NCBI GenBank assembly: GCA_965207565.1
Contig: CBDBMQ010000014.1
Span: 1 to 51,076, forward strand
Source: Bin80 sp965207565
GTDB taxonomy: Bacteria; Bacteroidota; Rhodothermia; Rhodothermales; Bin80
Length of the DNA stretch: 51,076 nt
Reading direction: 5' to 3'
Below, one piece after another: positions 1-10,216 of this stretch. Numbering within the stretch: the stretch's first letter is position 1; each line of letters begins with the position of its first letter. Under the pieces are notes generated by a model. The model saw nothing but the letters and a program-made list of their open reading frames with translations. It had not been told where the DNA came from and did not search any database. A program made the position numbers and the translations under genes.

Positions 1-1325
1 TGACCCGGCAGCCAACTGACTACCGTCTGGAGAAAAGATCGCGGAATACACCTGATCGCCTCCTGTTTCAAAGCGTCGCAGTTCCTTTCCTGTATCTACA
101 TCTGAAAGAACGATATCGCCGCCGAGCAACCCAGTGACTATCTGAGTGCCATCTGGAGGAAAATGATAAGGAGTAAACCGAATGCTGATAGAGTATAGTT
201 TGTAATACCTTCCCGGATACTGTATCCCAGAAACGGACACTGCCGTCCCATGATGCAGAAGCCAATTGGCTATTATCTGGAGAAAAAATTACGGAGTTAA
301 CCTGATGTGTATGCGCTACATATCTTCGATCTCTTACGATGATAGAATCGTCCTTCAAAGCTACATCCCACAAAGAAGTAGATACGAGCTTGCGTCCACT
401 TGATAACACTCGTCCTGATGCCCAGGCCACATGGATGTTATCTGGGGAAAATGCGAACAGAAGAAAGAGAAAGGTTGCTGTTAGGCAGTGTCACCGTTGT
501 ACGCCACCCGGCTGCAAGATCCCTAACTATGATTTCATTTCCATCGTTACTCGTCCCAGAAATTGTCCAGAGGCCATCTGAAGAAAATTTAACGGAAGCA
601 ACCTCATGTCTGTGAATGTACTCTGATATGACTCTCCCGTCTGCCACCCTCCATAGCTTAGCACTCTTATCGTCTGATCCAGAAAATACAAAAATGCCAT
701 TCGGTGCAAAAGCTATAGAGTTAACTGGACCTGTGTGGTTTAGGAAGTTTTGCAACTCTTGTCCTGAGTCCATGTCCCAAAGACGGACACTCCGATCCGT
801 CTGACCCAGAAATCAACTGCGTTCCACTGGGTGAAAAGTCCACGGAGTTAACGGGACCTGTATGCCCCGTGAAGCGCTGCAGTTCCTGTCCGGTCTCTGT
901 ATCCCACAAACGAGCACTCCGATCGTCTGACCCAGAAATCAACTGCGTTCCACTGGGTGAAAAGTCCACAGAGTTAACGGGACCTGTATGCCCTGCGAAG
1001 CGTCGAAGCTCCTGGCCTGATTCTATATCCCATACCCGGATACTCTGATCTTCTGATCCAGAAGCCAACTGTGTGCCATCTGGAGAAAAGGCCACCGAGT
1101 TAACTGGACCTGAATGACCTACGAAGCGTTGCAACTCCTGCCCTGTAGATGTATCCCTCAATATGATGCTTTTATCTATGATCCAGAAGCCAACTGTGTA
1201 CCATCTGGAGAAAATTCCACGACATTAATCCAATCTTGATGCCCGATCTCTTCGGCTGTCCAAATTGGCTGCCCCACGGCCGATGCTGACAGTAAAAACG
1301 TTAGGAAAAGAAGGATATATCTCAT
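1..1325 (-). pseudogene. WD40-repeat secreted protein, frame-broken and running off the left edge
   Basis: The gene starts at ATG 1325 with a signal peptide (MRYILLFLTFLLSASAVGQ) and continues as WD40 beta-propeller blades to the window edge, so the C-terminus is missing. Blades of about 42 residues carry the usual 'VNSV.FSPDGTQLASGS' and 'LWDTETGQELQRF' patterns. WD40 propellers are protein-interaction scaffolds; with a signal peptide this one is probably periplasmic or exported. The reading frame changes near 1170, 797, 434 and 170. At 797 the plus strand reads GATCCGTC where a sister repeat 126 bp away reads GATCGTC, so that break is one extra C. Whether the lesions are real or sequence errors cannot be settled here; the blade pattern stays good across every break, which favours errors or very recent damage. 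Confidence 0.8.
803..1054 (-). repeat. 126-bp tandem WD40-blade repeats
   Basis: Two adjacent 126-bp units are nearly identical: GACCCAGAAATCAACTGCG occurs at 803 and again at 929. The period equals 42 codons, one WD40 blade, so this is coding repetition inside the WD40 gene. A third, more diverged unit follows toward 1054. Confidence 0.75.
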
Positions 1326-1783
1326 ATGTTCGTTGCGATTTAGAATTGTCCCGCACATTGAACTCACATGCATTTATGCAGATGCCTCGGCCATCCCATT
1401 GACACGGTTAACAACCCCGTTCTTCGTACGTTTTGTCCAAGGATAACCATTAGTTGCCTACGCAATATAATCCATATCCGTAAATTACGACATGAAGAAT
1501 AAACCTACCACTGTATCGTGTGAAGGAAGCTTGATTGGACACTCCGTTTAAGATTGCTGCAAGCATTACTGTAGCCCTTTCATTTGGAGTTACCAATCTG
1601 ATCAGATCGCTGCAGCGTGCATTTTGTTTTGTGTTAATTTTCTCAATCAGCATATGGAGAATGTAATCAAATGTTCTATGGACAGTGCACTTCCCCTGGC
1701 AGGGGCGAAAGCGATGCAATGAACTAGTTGATGCCTGGAGCGTCCCATTGCAATTGTCTCAATTCCTCAATAATAATACTAAA
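1326..1783. other. No clear gene; possible gene remnant
   Basis: The stretch separates the divergent WD40 and rhodanese genes. A minus-strand reading frame at 1450-1719 includes 'LVTPNERATVMLAAIL', which faintly recalls a major-facilitator transporter C-terminal region, but the rest does not fit. I treat it as unassigned. No RNA gene or convincing promoter motif was seen. Confidence 0.3.
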
Positions 1784-2132
1784 ATGGCCGGATTATCCGA
1801 AGAGTGTGTTCCTGAAATCACAGTGCAGGAACTGAAACATCTCATTGACAACAATGAGCAACCCTTTATTCTTGATGTTCGGGAAGAATGGGAGTATTCT
1901 ATTGTGAACCTGGGCGGACACCTGGTTCCCCTAAAACAACTCTCGGATCGGTTGGATGAACCTTGAACCGCATCAAGAAGACAACATGATTATAGTTCAT
2001 TGTCGGTCTGGAGGCCGGTCAGCCCAGGCGGTCAGGTTTCTACATGCTGCTGGTCTCACGAATACGAAGAATCTCCGCGGAGGGACTCTTGCGTGGAGCA
2101 AAGAAATTGATTCAAATTATCCAACCTATTAG
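1784..2132 (+). pseudogene. Rhodanese-like domain protein, one frameshift
   Basis: A single rhodanese domain of about 115 residues. The first part reads 'ITVQELKHLIDNNEQPFILD' followed by VREEWEY, the second carries the active-site loop HCRSGGRS with the catalytic cysteine, then 'NLRGGTLAW', the usual end of the fold. Such single-domain rhodaneses move sulfane sulfur and are cytosolic. The start is taken at ATG 1784 (MAGLSEE). The frame breaks near 1963, where GATGAACCTTGAA reads through if one C is removed. The gene ends at TAG 2130-2132 and overlaps the possible start of miaA, suggesting co-transcription. Confidence 0.8.
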
Positions 2133-3059
2133 GCCTTCTAAAACTGCGGCACCAATCCATGTAATTACAGGCCCTACCGCAACGGGTAAGACGGCTCTGG
2201 GCTTGAGGTTGGCTCAAGCTCTGGATGGTGAGATTATTTCCGCTGACAGCCGCCAGATCTATAAAGAACTCACAATTGGTTCCGCGCAAACCTACCGTCA
2301 ATGAATTGGCGCAGGTTCCCCACCACTTTGTTAACGAACTAAATCTTGGTGAACCATATTCCGCCGGCTTATTTGCCGAGCAGGCCTCTGTACGTATTGA
2401 CGAGGTTTTAGCACGCGACCGCGTGCCAATTGTAGTCGGTGGCTCTACACTCTACCTGCATGCACTTGTACATGGCTTGTCTCCAGCGGTGCCCAGCGAT
2501 CCAGTTGTACGGACAAACATTGAGAAACGACTTGAAGAATTCGGAAAAAAAGCCCTCTATGAAGAGCTTTCGAAAATAGACCCACAGTCAGCCAGCACGA
2601 TGGATCCAACGAAAACATCTCGCTTGATTCGCGCGCTTGAGGTTTTTGAACTGACCGGTACGCCTCTATCCAAATTTCATGGTCAACCCTCCCCTGCCTC
2701 CCCATGAATTTTGTGTAACAGTACTTACACTTGAGCGCCCTACCCTCTACCAGCGAATTGAAAAGCGAGTGGATTTAATGCTGGAGACAGGGCTTATAGA
2801 AGAAAATCGCCGGATTCGAGACCTGCAACTGGATCGAACATTGCCCGCCTTAAAATCAATCGGCTATCAGGAGCCGTTGGCTTATTTGGACGGCCATTGT
2901 AGTTGGCATGGCATGGTTGAACTCATTAAACGAAATAGCCGACGCTATGCTAAACGACAACTGACTTGGCTCCGCCGCTATAAGGCATATCGCCGAATTT
3001 ATGCGCAAACCCCAGCTGACAAGTTGCTGGAAACAATCCTGACTTCACCGCAGCAATGA
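2044..3059 (+). pseudogene. miaA: tRNA dimethylallyltransferase MiaA, two frameshifts
   Basis: MiaA adds a dimethylallyl group to A37 of tRNAs reading UNN codons. The P-loop GPTATGKT is encoded at 2170-2193 and is followed by DSRQIY, VPHH, 'VVGGSTLYLHALVHGL', TSRLIRALEV and the C-terminal 'KSIGYQEP' and 'KRQLTWLRR' segments, all in the expected MiaA order. Three frames are used, each break behaving as one extra base: near 2287 and near 2695 (C-rich). The start is uncertain: ATG 2044 overlaps the rhodanese, and TTG 2107 would leave about 20 residues before the P-loop. MiaA is a conserved housekeeping gene with the whole family pattern intact, so I suspect sequence error over loss. Confidence 0.85.
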
Positions 3060-3119
3060 TCCTGCCTTACGCAGAAGGCCCAATCGCCCGTACCCTGGAT
3101 GATTGAGCAATGAGGCAGA

Positions 3120-3693
3120 TCAGGTTGGCTTTGGGTTGGGGGGTTGCAGAACGAATCCAGCCGTGGTGAACAGAACCATGCTAGATTCAAATTCAGCAAG
3201 CATGTTAGCCTTGTTCGTAAAAAATAATTTGCGCCATTGCTGTGAGGTCCTGAAGTGTAAGTTTTCTTCCTGGGTATTCATCTTCCCAAGCGATCTCAGG
3301 CGATTCGCCAATTGATCCAAGATCGCTAAAAGTTTGTACTGGAAGGAGGATGTATACACGGATTCAACTACAATTACCCTGCCTCGGCAGACACGCATCG
3401 CTTCATGGAGTAACATTTCAGCGTCTTTTGCATGATGCAATACGCAATAGAGAAGTACCACGTCCAAAATGCTTTGAAGGCCATGGTAAGGGCCCCTGTT
3501 GTAATGAAAAATAGGGAAGGTCTGTTTGATTCATTGAAACAACATCGGCAAGCGAGACACTTGCCCCCAATTCCTTTTGAATCGATTCTCCTACATATCC
3601 CTCGGCACAACCTAAATCCAGAACGGTCATTACACCAATGTCTTTTGGGAAAAAGGGCCCGAATTCTTTTGAATTTTTTACTTGCCCTTCCAC
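3120..3693 (-). pseudogene. Class I SAM-dependent methyltransferase, one frameshift
   Basis: Motif I VLDLGCAEGYVG (SAM-binding glycine loop) lies near residue 24 and the post-I segment 'ASVSLADV' follows. After a frame change near 3470 the chain resumes with 'DVVLLYCVLHHAKDAE' and 'MLLHEAMRVCRGRVIVVESV', the usual motif II/III layout. The acceptor is unknown. The start at 3693 lies inside or at the very end of the membrane glycosyltransferase gene upstream, so the two are probably co-transcribed and may share a polysaccharide or lipid pathway (inference). Confidence 0.7.
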
Positions 3694-4980
3694 GCATCAA
3701 ACTCTGCAACCATCCTGGAGCATATCGAAGTGTTCCGGCAATGCCCCACCCTGCCCAACCAATAATGACAAATATCCAATACGGCCCATCCACATACAGG
3801 AGATAGGTCGCTACAGACCACATTCCAAGCCAAATCCAATGCCATCCATGAGCTTGTAAACTTGCGGCCAAAAACAACGGAACCAGCAAGTACCACGGAT
3901 GAACGGTTTGTACTCAAGACAAGATAGCAACCCGTTGTAATGAGCATTGCTCGTGCCAAAGACCAGCGCTGCAATAAATCCAGGATATACAAAACTGGGA
4001 GACTGCAAAGAAATATCAACCGCAGAAAAGGCCCCAATTGTTTACTCCAATCCTCCTCCGGTTAGCCACTGCAATCCAGATTTTAGGCTATAATAAAGGC
4101 CGGAAATGAACTCAAAAAATCGAGTATACAGGTCAAGTGACCCCGAAACATTGGAGAGGACATATGGAGCAGCGAATGGAAGCGCAAGCAGGATTGCTGT
4201 AATTGCACCCGGCCAAACAGCATTCCAACCATATCGCCTCCATAGGTATGGAAAAAAAAGAAAAGGAAATAATTTAATCCAGCCTCCGATTGCAAGAAAA
4301 ACAGAAGCCCATCTTCCATTATTATTCTGGACTAGATAAATCACTAAGATCAGTGCCAACAGAAGTGCCGACTCTGTATGAGCCTGGCCTGCTGTTTCCA
4401 GAATGACAACGGGATTCCATGTATACAAAAGGACAAAATTCCGCTGACACAAGCCGGGCAAGTACCAGAATGGCGAGTAGCTCGGCAAGAATAAATAATC
4501 CTTTGATTAAATAATAGCTCAGAAACCCATCGGGTTGATGCCAAGTAGCTCCAAACCAAAAAATCAATTGCGAAAATGGTGGAGATACACTGATAAAGAG
4601 CTCAGAATTCAGGTACTCAAAGGTGATGTCCTGCTGAAGATCAGCAAGAGATACCTCTTCTGGAACGAATTCGTACGGGTTTATGCCTTCATGCTGAACC
4701 AGCCCATCCCATACATAGCGATAGGCATCATCCGAAAGAGATGGCGGAAGACCTATGAGGAATAGTCGGAACAAGAAAGCATATATAAGGACCGTTTTAA
4801 GGGAAAACCTTCCCATAAGCCAGCACAATATCCAGCACACACTCCAAATGTGACCAAACCAAATACGAGAGGGAGATGAACCCGGTCAACAGAGACAAGC
4901 CCCAACGCAAGAATTGAAGCACATAACCCAACATGGAACATCCACTGCCATACTGGGATTGACCGCAATAAAGCAATCAT
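3678..4980 (-). pseudogene. Polytopic membrane glycosyltransferase (mannosyltransferase-like), several frameshifts
   Basis: The gene begins at ATG 4980 (MIALLRSIPVWQWMF) and encodes many hydrophobic helices. Recognisable points are 'LSDDAYRYVWDGLV' near the N-terminus, 'YTWNPVVILE', 'HTESALLLALILVIYL', 'GGWIKLFPFLFFPYLW' and 'TVHPWYLLVP'. The acidic DDAYRYVWDG loop and the late HPWYL motif are typical of GT-C fold, polyprenyl-phosphate-sugar-dependent mannosyltransferases. Five frame segments are needed, with changes near 4830, 4440, 4040 and 3900. The 3' end is not certain: one frame stops at 3678, another stays open into the methyltransferase gene. It would act in the inner membrane on cell-surface glycans. 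Confidence 0.65.
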
Positions 4981-5161
4981 TGATTAACTATTTTATTGAT
5001 TATGCTCTGCTTTCGCTACCATGGAAGTGGTCGTCAATACCATCGACCTGTCAGTAGAATGGGTCCCCCCATGGAACAAGGGGGCAAGTCGAAAAATTTG
5101 ATGTAACTTTCTTCTTGGAATTGTCTCCGCATCTCCCGCATCCTTAATCATCTTCACGAAA

Positions 5162-8100
5162 ATGACGCATCCTAAACCAGTTTTAGGCAAAGAAACATTC
5201 TTTATCAGCCTCGCGACTCTAGTTCTTATTATACTCTCGGCCGGGGTTTTATTCCTTCCCTCAATTGCGCCCCCGATAGAACCTGGTCTGAGATCTGAAA
5301 AATCCAAGTATATCAAGGATCGGCTTGGCTATCCTGACAAATTCCTGGAGTATTTTACAGGATGTCGAAGGACTCAATGATGGATATGCCCCCTACCCGC
5401 CTGGCCACAAAATGCGGGAATTCCAGAAAGCAATCCAGGCGAATGCGAAGCGTGGTCAAAGCGCGACTACATTAAACTGGTTTGACCGTGGGCCAGGTAA
5501 TGTGGGTGGGAGGAGCCGTGCAATCATATTTGACCCAGCCGACCCTTCCAGAAATACATGGTATGTTGCTTCCGTAGGGGGAGGTGTATGGAGGGCCCGC
5601 CGTTCTGAGTCGTTCGGTCTACAGAGGGTCGAGTGGACTCCGCTAACCGACCACCTACCCAGTCTTGCGGCAACCACTTTGGATGTATCTCGAAATAATC
5701 CTAGCGTAATGTACTTCGGGACCCGGAGAGGGCTTTCGTAATATTGATGCCAGCTCTGGAGTTGGAATATTTAAGACAACGGATAAGGGAGAAAACTGGA
5801 CCCATTTAACCGGATCATCCGTAAGCACAGATCAGGATTGGCGTTATGTTAACCGACTTGCCGTACATCCTGATTATCCAGATATTGTCGTTGCCGTAAC
5901 CAACGGAGCAATATTCCGCACTGAAAATGGAGGGAAATCATTCGAAAAAGTCTATGACACGGATGGGTTGGCTGTGCAGGATCTGAAGGTTAACAAAAAC
6001 AATTTTAACCTCCAGTTTGCTTCGGTTCACGGAACTGCGATTATTAAAATCAACTGACGGCGGGAATACATGGGAAGATTCATTTAGGAGGTTTTGCATA
6101 CGGAGCAGCCCGCATTGAACTGGCAATTTCTGAATCGCACCCGGAAGGTCATCTGGGCCTCGGTTGAAGGTACAGAGGGAAGCCGAACAAATATTGATTT
6201 ATACGATCAGAGATCTCCAATAGCGGATCTATATCGCTCTGTAGATAACGGGAATACTTGGCGCTTAATTGGAATTCACAAGCAATACCCCCCCCGTTGC
6301 TACCACTTTTCTCGGTAGTCAGGGATGGTATGACAATGCGATTGCAGTTCACCCATTTTCCCCAGACACGGTTTACTTAGGTGGCGTATTTCGCTGGAAA
6401 GCATGGATCAATAATGATGTAACGTTTGAGGCTGGGAGTATCTCCTTCGATGATACCAGTGTCCCCTTTTTGAGCTTTATAGATTTTTCGGCTAGTGGCG
6501 CAGGTGGCCGATTGGATGTGGGCCATCTAGTAGATGGTATCCAAGACATTACCATAGGCGAAACAAGGTCTGTTGAGGTTCGCTTTGGCCCCGGGCTTAC
6601 GCAAATGGCACATCGATTCACCGTACCTCCTGAAGGTGGTACTAATGGAGACGGAGGGGGAGGAATTACATTTCCTGAATACATGTATGCTGATTATGTT
6701 GAGGTCCCGTTTCAGGTTTGGGATACAGACAATAACCGACAATTGATGGTTTCATTTCGAGACCAGGCAAATGATGGAGAATGGAGCCTTATCCTCGCAA
6801 ATGTCGATGGGCCAGGAGAGACACATAGCAGGGAATACTTGTTTATTTCAAAGTATGACTATGATGCTTCCAACCCCAAGCCTGAGTATACAGAAGATGG
6901 GGGATTCAGCCAGGGGCTTATGTATATGCTCTGGCCAGTTCTTAATTCAGATTCGGAGGTAGACTGGGATCCCAGTTCCCCTCCGGCTGGAATTTTAGAC
7001 ATAGACTTTGGCACTGTAGAGGGGCAATATCGCAGTACGGAACTGTGGGAAAATGGAGACGTCCATGTAGATCACCATGGTTTAACGATGGTGCCTATTA
7101 ATCAAAGCACAAATGAGTTTCATATTTTAAATGTGAATGATGGAGGTGCTGCTTATTCGCTTGACGCTGGGGAAAACTGGTACCAGGGAGACGAGAGTGT
7201 GGGATTCAGTACAGCGCAGTTTTACGACGCAACCAAGCATCCAAATATTGCAAGATATTTCGGGGGTACGCAGGATAATAGCAGCTGGATTTCTGGATTT
7301 AACCCCAGTAGTCGTCGAGGATGGCCGGATGAGGAGACGTTTTTTGGTGATGGGTTTGATGTGGTCTGGAAAGGGGCTGATTCGTTGATCGCGACAAGCC
7401 AAGGTAACGTGATTGGAGTATCATTTAACTATGGCCAGGACTGGTATTGGGCCGGGAATATTCGTGATTTTGAAGGGCAATTTCTAACCTCTCTTGGATG
7501 GACGCCAAAGTCAAAGGACGCAGTCTTTTCAATATCGCCCGAGGCTGGCCTACTTCGATCACTTAATTTCGGACTGAGATGGGATGCGATTCGGCCTCCA
7601 GAGGAGGCAAGATGGTGGGATGGGTTTAGTCAGGGCGGCAAGGTACGTGTCTCTCTTGCTGATCCCGCAGTCGTTTGGGCAGGGTACAGATTAACGCAGG
7701 CAAGAGACGGCATTGTGCTTCATGTATCTGACAATGCCCTGAGCTCTCTTTCTACGGTAAGATTTCGTCCGGTCGTTGCACCCGATTTCTCGCCGTCGGC
7801 CCCAATTGCCGGATTAGCAACGCATCCCTTTACTCGTGCCACGGCTTACGTCACATTTGCAGTTGCATGCAAGCCAAAAGTGCTCCGAACCGAAGATATG
7901 GGAAATACTTGGGAAGATCTTTCAGGATTTGTCGGTATCGGCGAGGATACCTGTGAGAGTACAAATGGATTCCCCGATGCCAGAGTATGGGACCTTGAGG
8001 TTTTCCGTGAAATACCGTGGGTCATGTGGGCAGCGACTGATATGGGCATCTTTGAATCGCGTGATCATGGTCAGACCTGGTCATATGCAGATAATGGATT

Positions 8101-8500
8101 GCCTGCTGTCAGTGTATGGCGGATTCGTATTGTTGGTGATGAAATTGTTCTTGCCACACACGGTCGTGGAATTTGGACCCTAAATATCAACGAGGTGCAG
8201 ACGAATATAGAACGTGTCACCGACGAGATCCCAGATTCGTTTGAACTTTTAAGTAATTACCCAAACCCGTTTAATCCGAGTACGACGGTCAGCTTTAAGG
8301 TCGCAACGGAGAGCCATATTCGCCTGACTGTATTTGACATGCTTGGACGTAAAGTCGCGACTTTAACGGATCAGCCATATACTGGTGGGATACATCAGGT
8401 TCAGTGGGATGCTTCGGCGGTGGCGAGTGGGCAATATATTTATCGCATGGAGGTAAATGATAAGTTGATTGGTGCCAAAGCAATGGTGTTGGTCAAGTAA
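5162..8500 (+). pseudogene. T9SS-secreted sortilin/BNR-type beta-propeller protein; 5' third frameshifted, 3' part intact
   Basis: The chain starts at ATG 5162 with one hydrophobic export segment ('SLATLVLIILSAGVLFLP'). It continues with 'WFDRGPGNVGGRSRAI' and 'NTWYVASVGGGVWRA', a signature of secreted sortilin-like/BNR propellers, and with Asp-box repeats such as STDGGNTW and SVDNGNTW. From about 6290 to the stop at 8500 a single open frame of more than 700 codons is intact. It ends in a Por secretion tail: 'LLSNYPNPFNPSTTVSF', DMLGRKVATL and a final 'GAKAMVLVK'. Six frame changes (near 5360, 5722, 6046, 6085, 6170 and 6290) all behave as one added base and all lie in the first 1.1 kb. The protein is probably anchored on or released from the cell surface; its ligand is unknown. 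Confidence 0.85.
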
Positions 8501-8510
8501 TCTCTTTGTA

Positions 8511-8554
8511 CCGCAGGCTACGTTTGGCAATAAAATATCAAACGTAGTCTGCGG
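8511..8554. terminator. Stable hairpin between convergent genes
   Basis: CCGCAGGCTACGTTT (8511-8525) pairs with AAACGTAGTCTGCGG (8540-8554), a 15-bp stem with one mismatch and a 14-nt AT-rich loop. It sits where the propeller gene and the rsbW-like gene converge and includes the last codons of the latter. There is no clear T-run on either side, so its role as an intrinsic terminator is only probable. Confidence 0.4.
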
Positions 8555-8925
8555 CCTTGCTGCTCAATATGAACCTCATCTGCCATGGTTCGCATGAAAT
8601 ACTGGCCCCGGCCATGATCGGCCAACCGGTTTGCCTCCGTCAGTGGATCGCGTTGTGTCCAGTGAATGCCATCGCCCTCATCGGCCACGGTTAATTCAAT
8701 TCGATCTCCTTCTTTTACTAAGCGAAGGGTTGCCTCTTTCTTTTCATCCCACTGGTTTCCGTGTTCCATTGCATTGGTCAGGGCTTCGCTCGCCAGGAGG
8801 ATGACCCGGTAAGCTAAATTATCGTCCAAGTCCAGCATGGGGACAAAATCCTGCAAAGCCTCAACCGCATTGTCTAAATCCTTAAAGGTGGACGATAATT
8901 CTAGTTCAAGCTTTTTCTGATGCAT
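8518..8925 (-). CDS. RsbW-like ATP-binding serine kinase / anti-sigma factor
   Basis: At 135 residues this matches a single HATPase_c_2 domain. The N-box EALTNAMEHGN is at residues 47-57, the G1 motif DEGDGI at 82-87 and the G2 segment 'DHGRGQYFMRTMADEV' at 103-118. Proteins of this kind are cytosolic partner-switching kinases: they bind a sigma factor or phosphorylate a STAS anti-anti-sigma protein. No STAS gene or sigma factor is adjacent, so the target is unknown. It is last in a minus-strand run with the GT4 gene (13-nt gap) and the peptidases. Confidence 0.85.
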   Translation of the reverse strand: MHQKKLELELSSTFKDLDNAVEALQDFVPMLDLDDNLAYRVILLASEALTNAMEHGNQWDEKKEATLRLVKEGDRIELTVADEGDGIHWTQRDPLTEANRLADHGRGQYFMRTMADEVHIEQQGRRLRLIFYCQT

Positions 8926-8938
8926 GATCTCCCCTACC

Positions 8939-10207
8939 TTATGGCGTTTTAATTGCGGAGTCCAATACCCCGGCTAACGTTTCTGTAAGTCGATTACGAC
9001 TGAACATAGATACAAAGGATTCATCGGGGCTGGGAAAATTCTTTTTATCCCAATCGCTCATTATTTGATTGAGCGCTTGGATCACATCAGCTTTATTTTC
9101 CGGCTCGACGATGTATGCTGCTCCATAACGGAGCAATGTCTGGCGGGCAGTCCCGGGTGGAACTAGTGCCAGTATAGGTTTTCCGGTCCCCATATACTCA
9201 TATAATTTACCCGTTGAGATGCCTGATGCGCCCAGCCTACTGCCAATGGTCATCCACAGTACATCCGCTTCCTGCTGTAATTCAACGGCACGGGCATGTT
9301 GTACGTATCCCACGTATTGAACGACATCTTCCAATTTCAGGGTCCGAATTAGATCCGTAAACCCATTTGGTACGAGACCAGCAAAGATCGCTGAGATTTT
9401 GGAGCGCATTGCAGGGTTCTCTGCTAAAAATCCGCTGACCCCCTTCAAAAAATGTTCCGGTGTCTGAGCATCATAGAAAATACCTGTGTAGACAAGTTTT
9501 AGTTTCTCACGAGCAGATACCCATAGAGGGGCTTCGTATTCATCGAATCCATGAGGGACAACCTCTCCCCGCATGTTTATATCGCGATGCCTTTTTCTTA
9601 AAGCATCCAGGATTGGACGGTTGATTGTTGTGATTGCAGATGATTGTACCAAGACCTGTCGCTCCTGTTGAATATGCAGCCTCCGATGAAGAGCCGTGGG
9701 GTAGACATGTCTCGGATTACCAACCCAGTCATCACGGAAGTCTGTAATTAAGGGGAGTTTTAGTCTTCGGGAAAGTTTCCTTCCAATCAAGTGACCAGTA
9801 TAGGGTGGTGCACTGGAAAAAACAGCGTCAAAGCGCTGAACTGCTGCCTGACGTAAGCCTGCATGTACTGCAAATGGCCTCCAGCCTAATTTATTATCAG
9901 GGATAAAAAGCCAATTACTGATATAGGCCAGGGTCTGTCTTCTTGATTCTTGAGGTAGCCTTACGGTCGCACCCGAGCGAAAGAATCGTGTTGGATCAAG
10001 ACTCCTTGTGCGTACGACACAAATGCCTGCATCTTCAATCGGAGACCAAAGTGATTCATCATAGGCAAAGTATCCTCCTGGCTTTGCCGTAATGACCGTC
10101 GGTTGCCATCCATATTCCGGTAAATGGCGTACGAATCCTGCAATTCGCTGGACTCCACTCAGTCCGAGTGGAGGGAAGTAATATGCCACGACCAACACAT
10201 GCCGCAT
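8939..10207 (-). CDS. Family 4 glycosyltransferase
   Basis: The 422-residue protein has the GT-B architecture: an N-terminal 'VVAYYFPPLGLSGVQRIAGF' segment (glycine-rich acceptor loop), SSAPPYTGHLIGRKL and TDFRDDWVG, and a C-terminal nucleotide-sugar half with 'KLVYTGIFYD' and 'STGKLYEYMGTGKPILALV', the GT4 donor-binding signature. It would transfer a sugar from an activated donor in the cytosol, probably to a surface glycan or lipid carrier; donor and acceptor cannot be read from sequence. The start at ATG 10207 is 9 nt downstream of the aminopeptidase stop, which indicates one transcript. Confidence 0.88.
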   Translation of the reverse strand: MRHVLVVAYYFPPLGLSGVQRIAGFVRHLPEYGWQPTVITAKPGGYFAYDESLWSPIEDAGICVVRTRSLDPTRFFRSGATVRLPQESRRQTLAYISNWLFIPDNKLGWRPFAVHAGLRQAAVQRFDAVFSSAPPYTGHLIGRKLSRRLKLPLITDFRDDWVGNPRHVYPTALHRRLHIQQERQVLVQSSAITTINRPILDALRKRHRDINMRGEVVPHGFDEYEAPLWVSAREKLKLVYTGIFYDAQTPEHFLKGVSGFLAENPAMRSKISAIFAGLVPNGFTDLIRTLKLEDVVQYVGYVQHARAVELQQEADVLWMTIGSRLGASGISTGKLYEYMGTGKPILALVPPGTARQTLLRYGAAYIVEPENKADVIQALNQIMSDWDKKNFPSPDESFVSMFSRNRLTETLAGVLDSAIKTP

Positions 10208-10216
10208 CCAGTACGC

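Noticed and set aside
803..1054. Regular 126-bp repeats considered as a CRISPR-like array
   Set aside because: The repeats are contiguous without spacers and encode WD40 blades at 42 codons each.
4993..5316. 107-codon minus-strand open frame overlapping the start of the propeller gene
   Set aside because: The plus strand carries a hydrophobic export segment joining the propeller sequence; the minus frame has no recognisable features.
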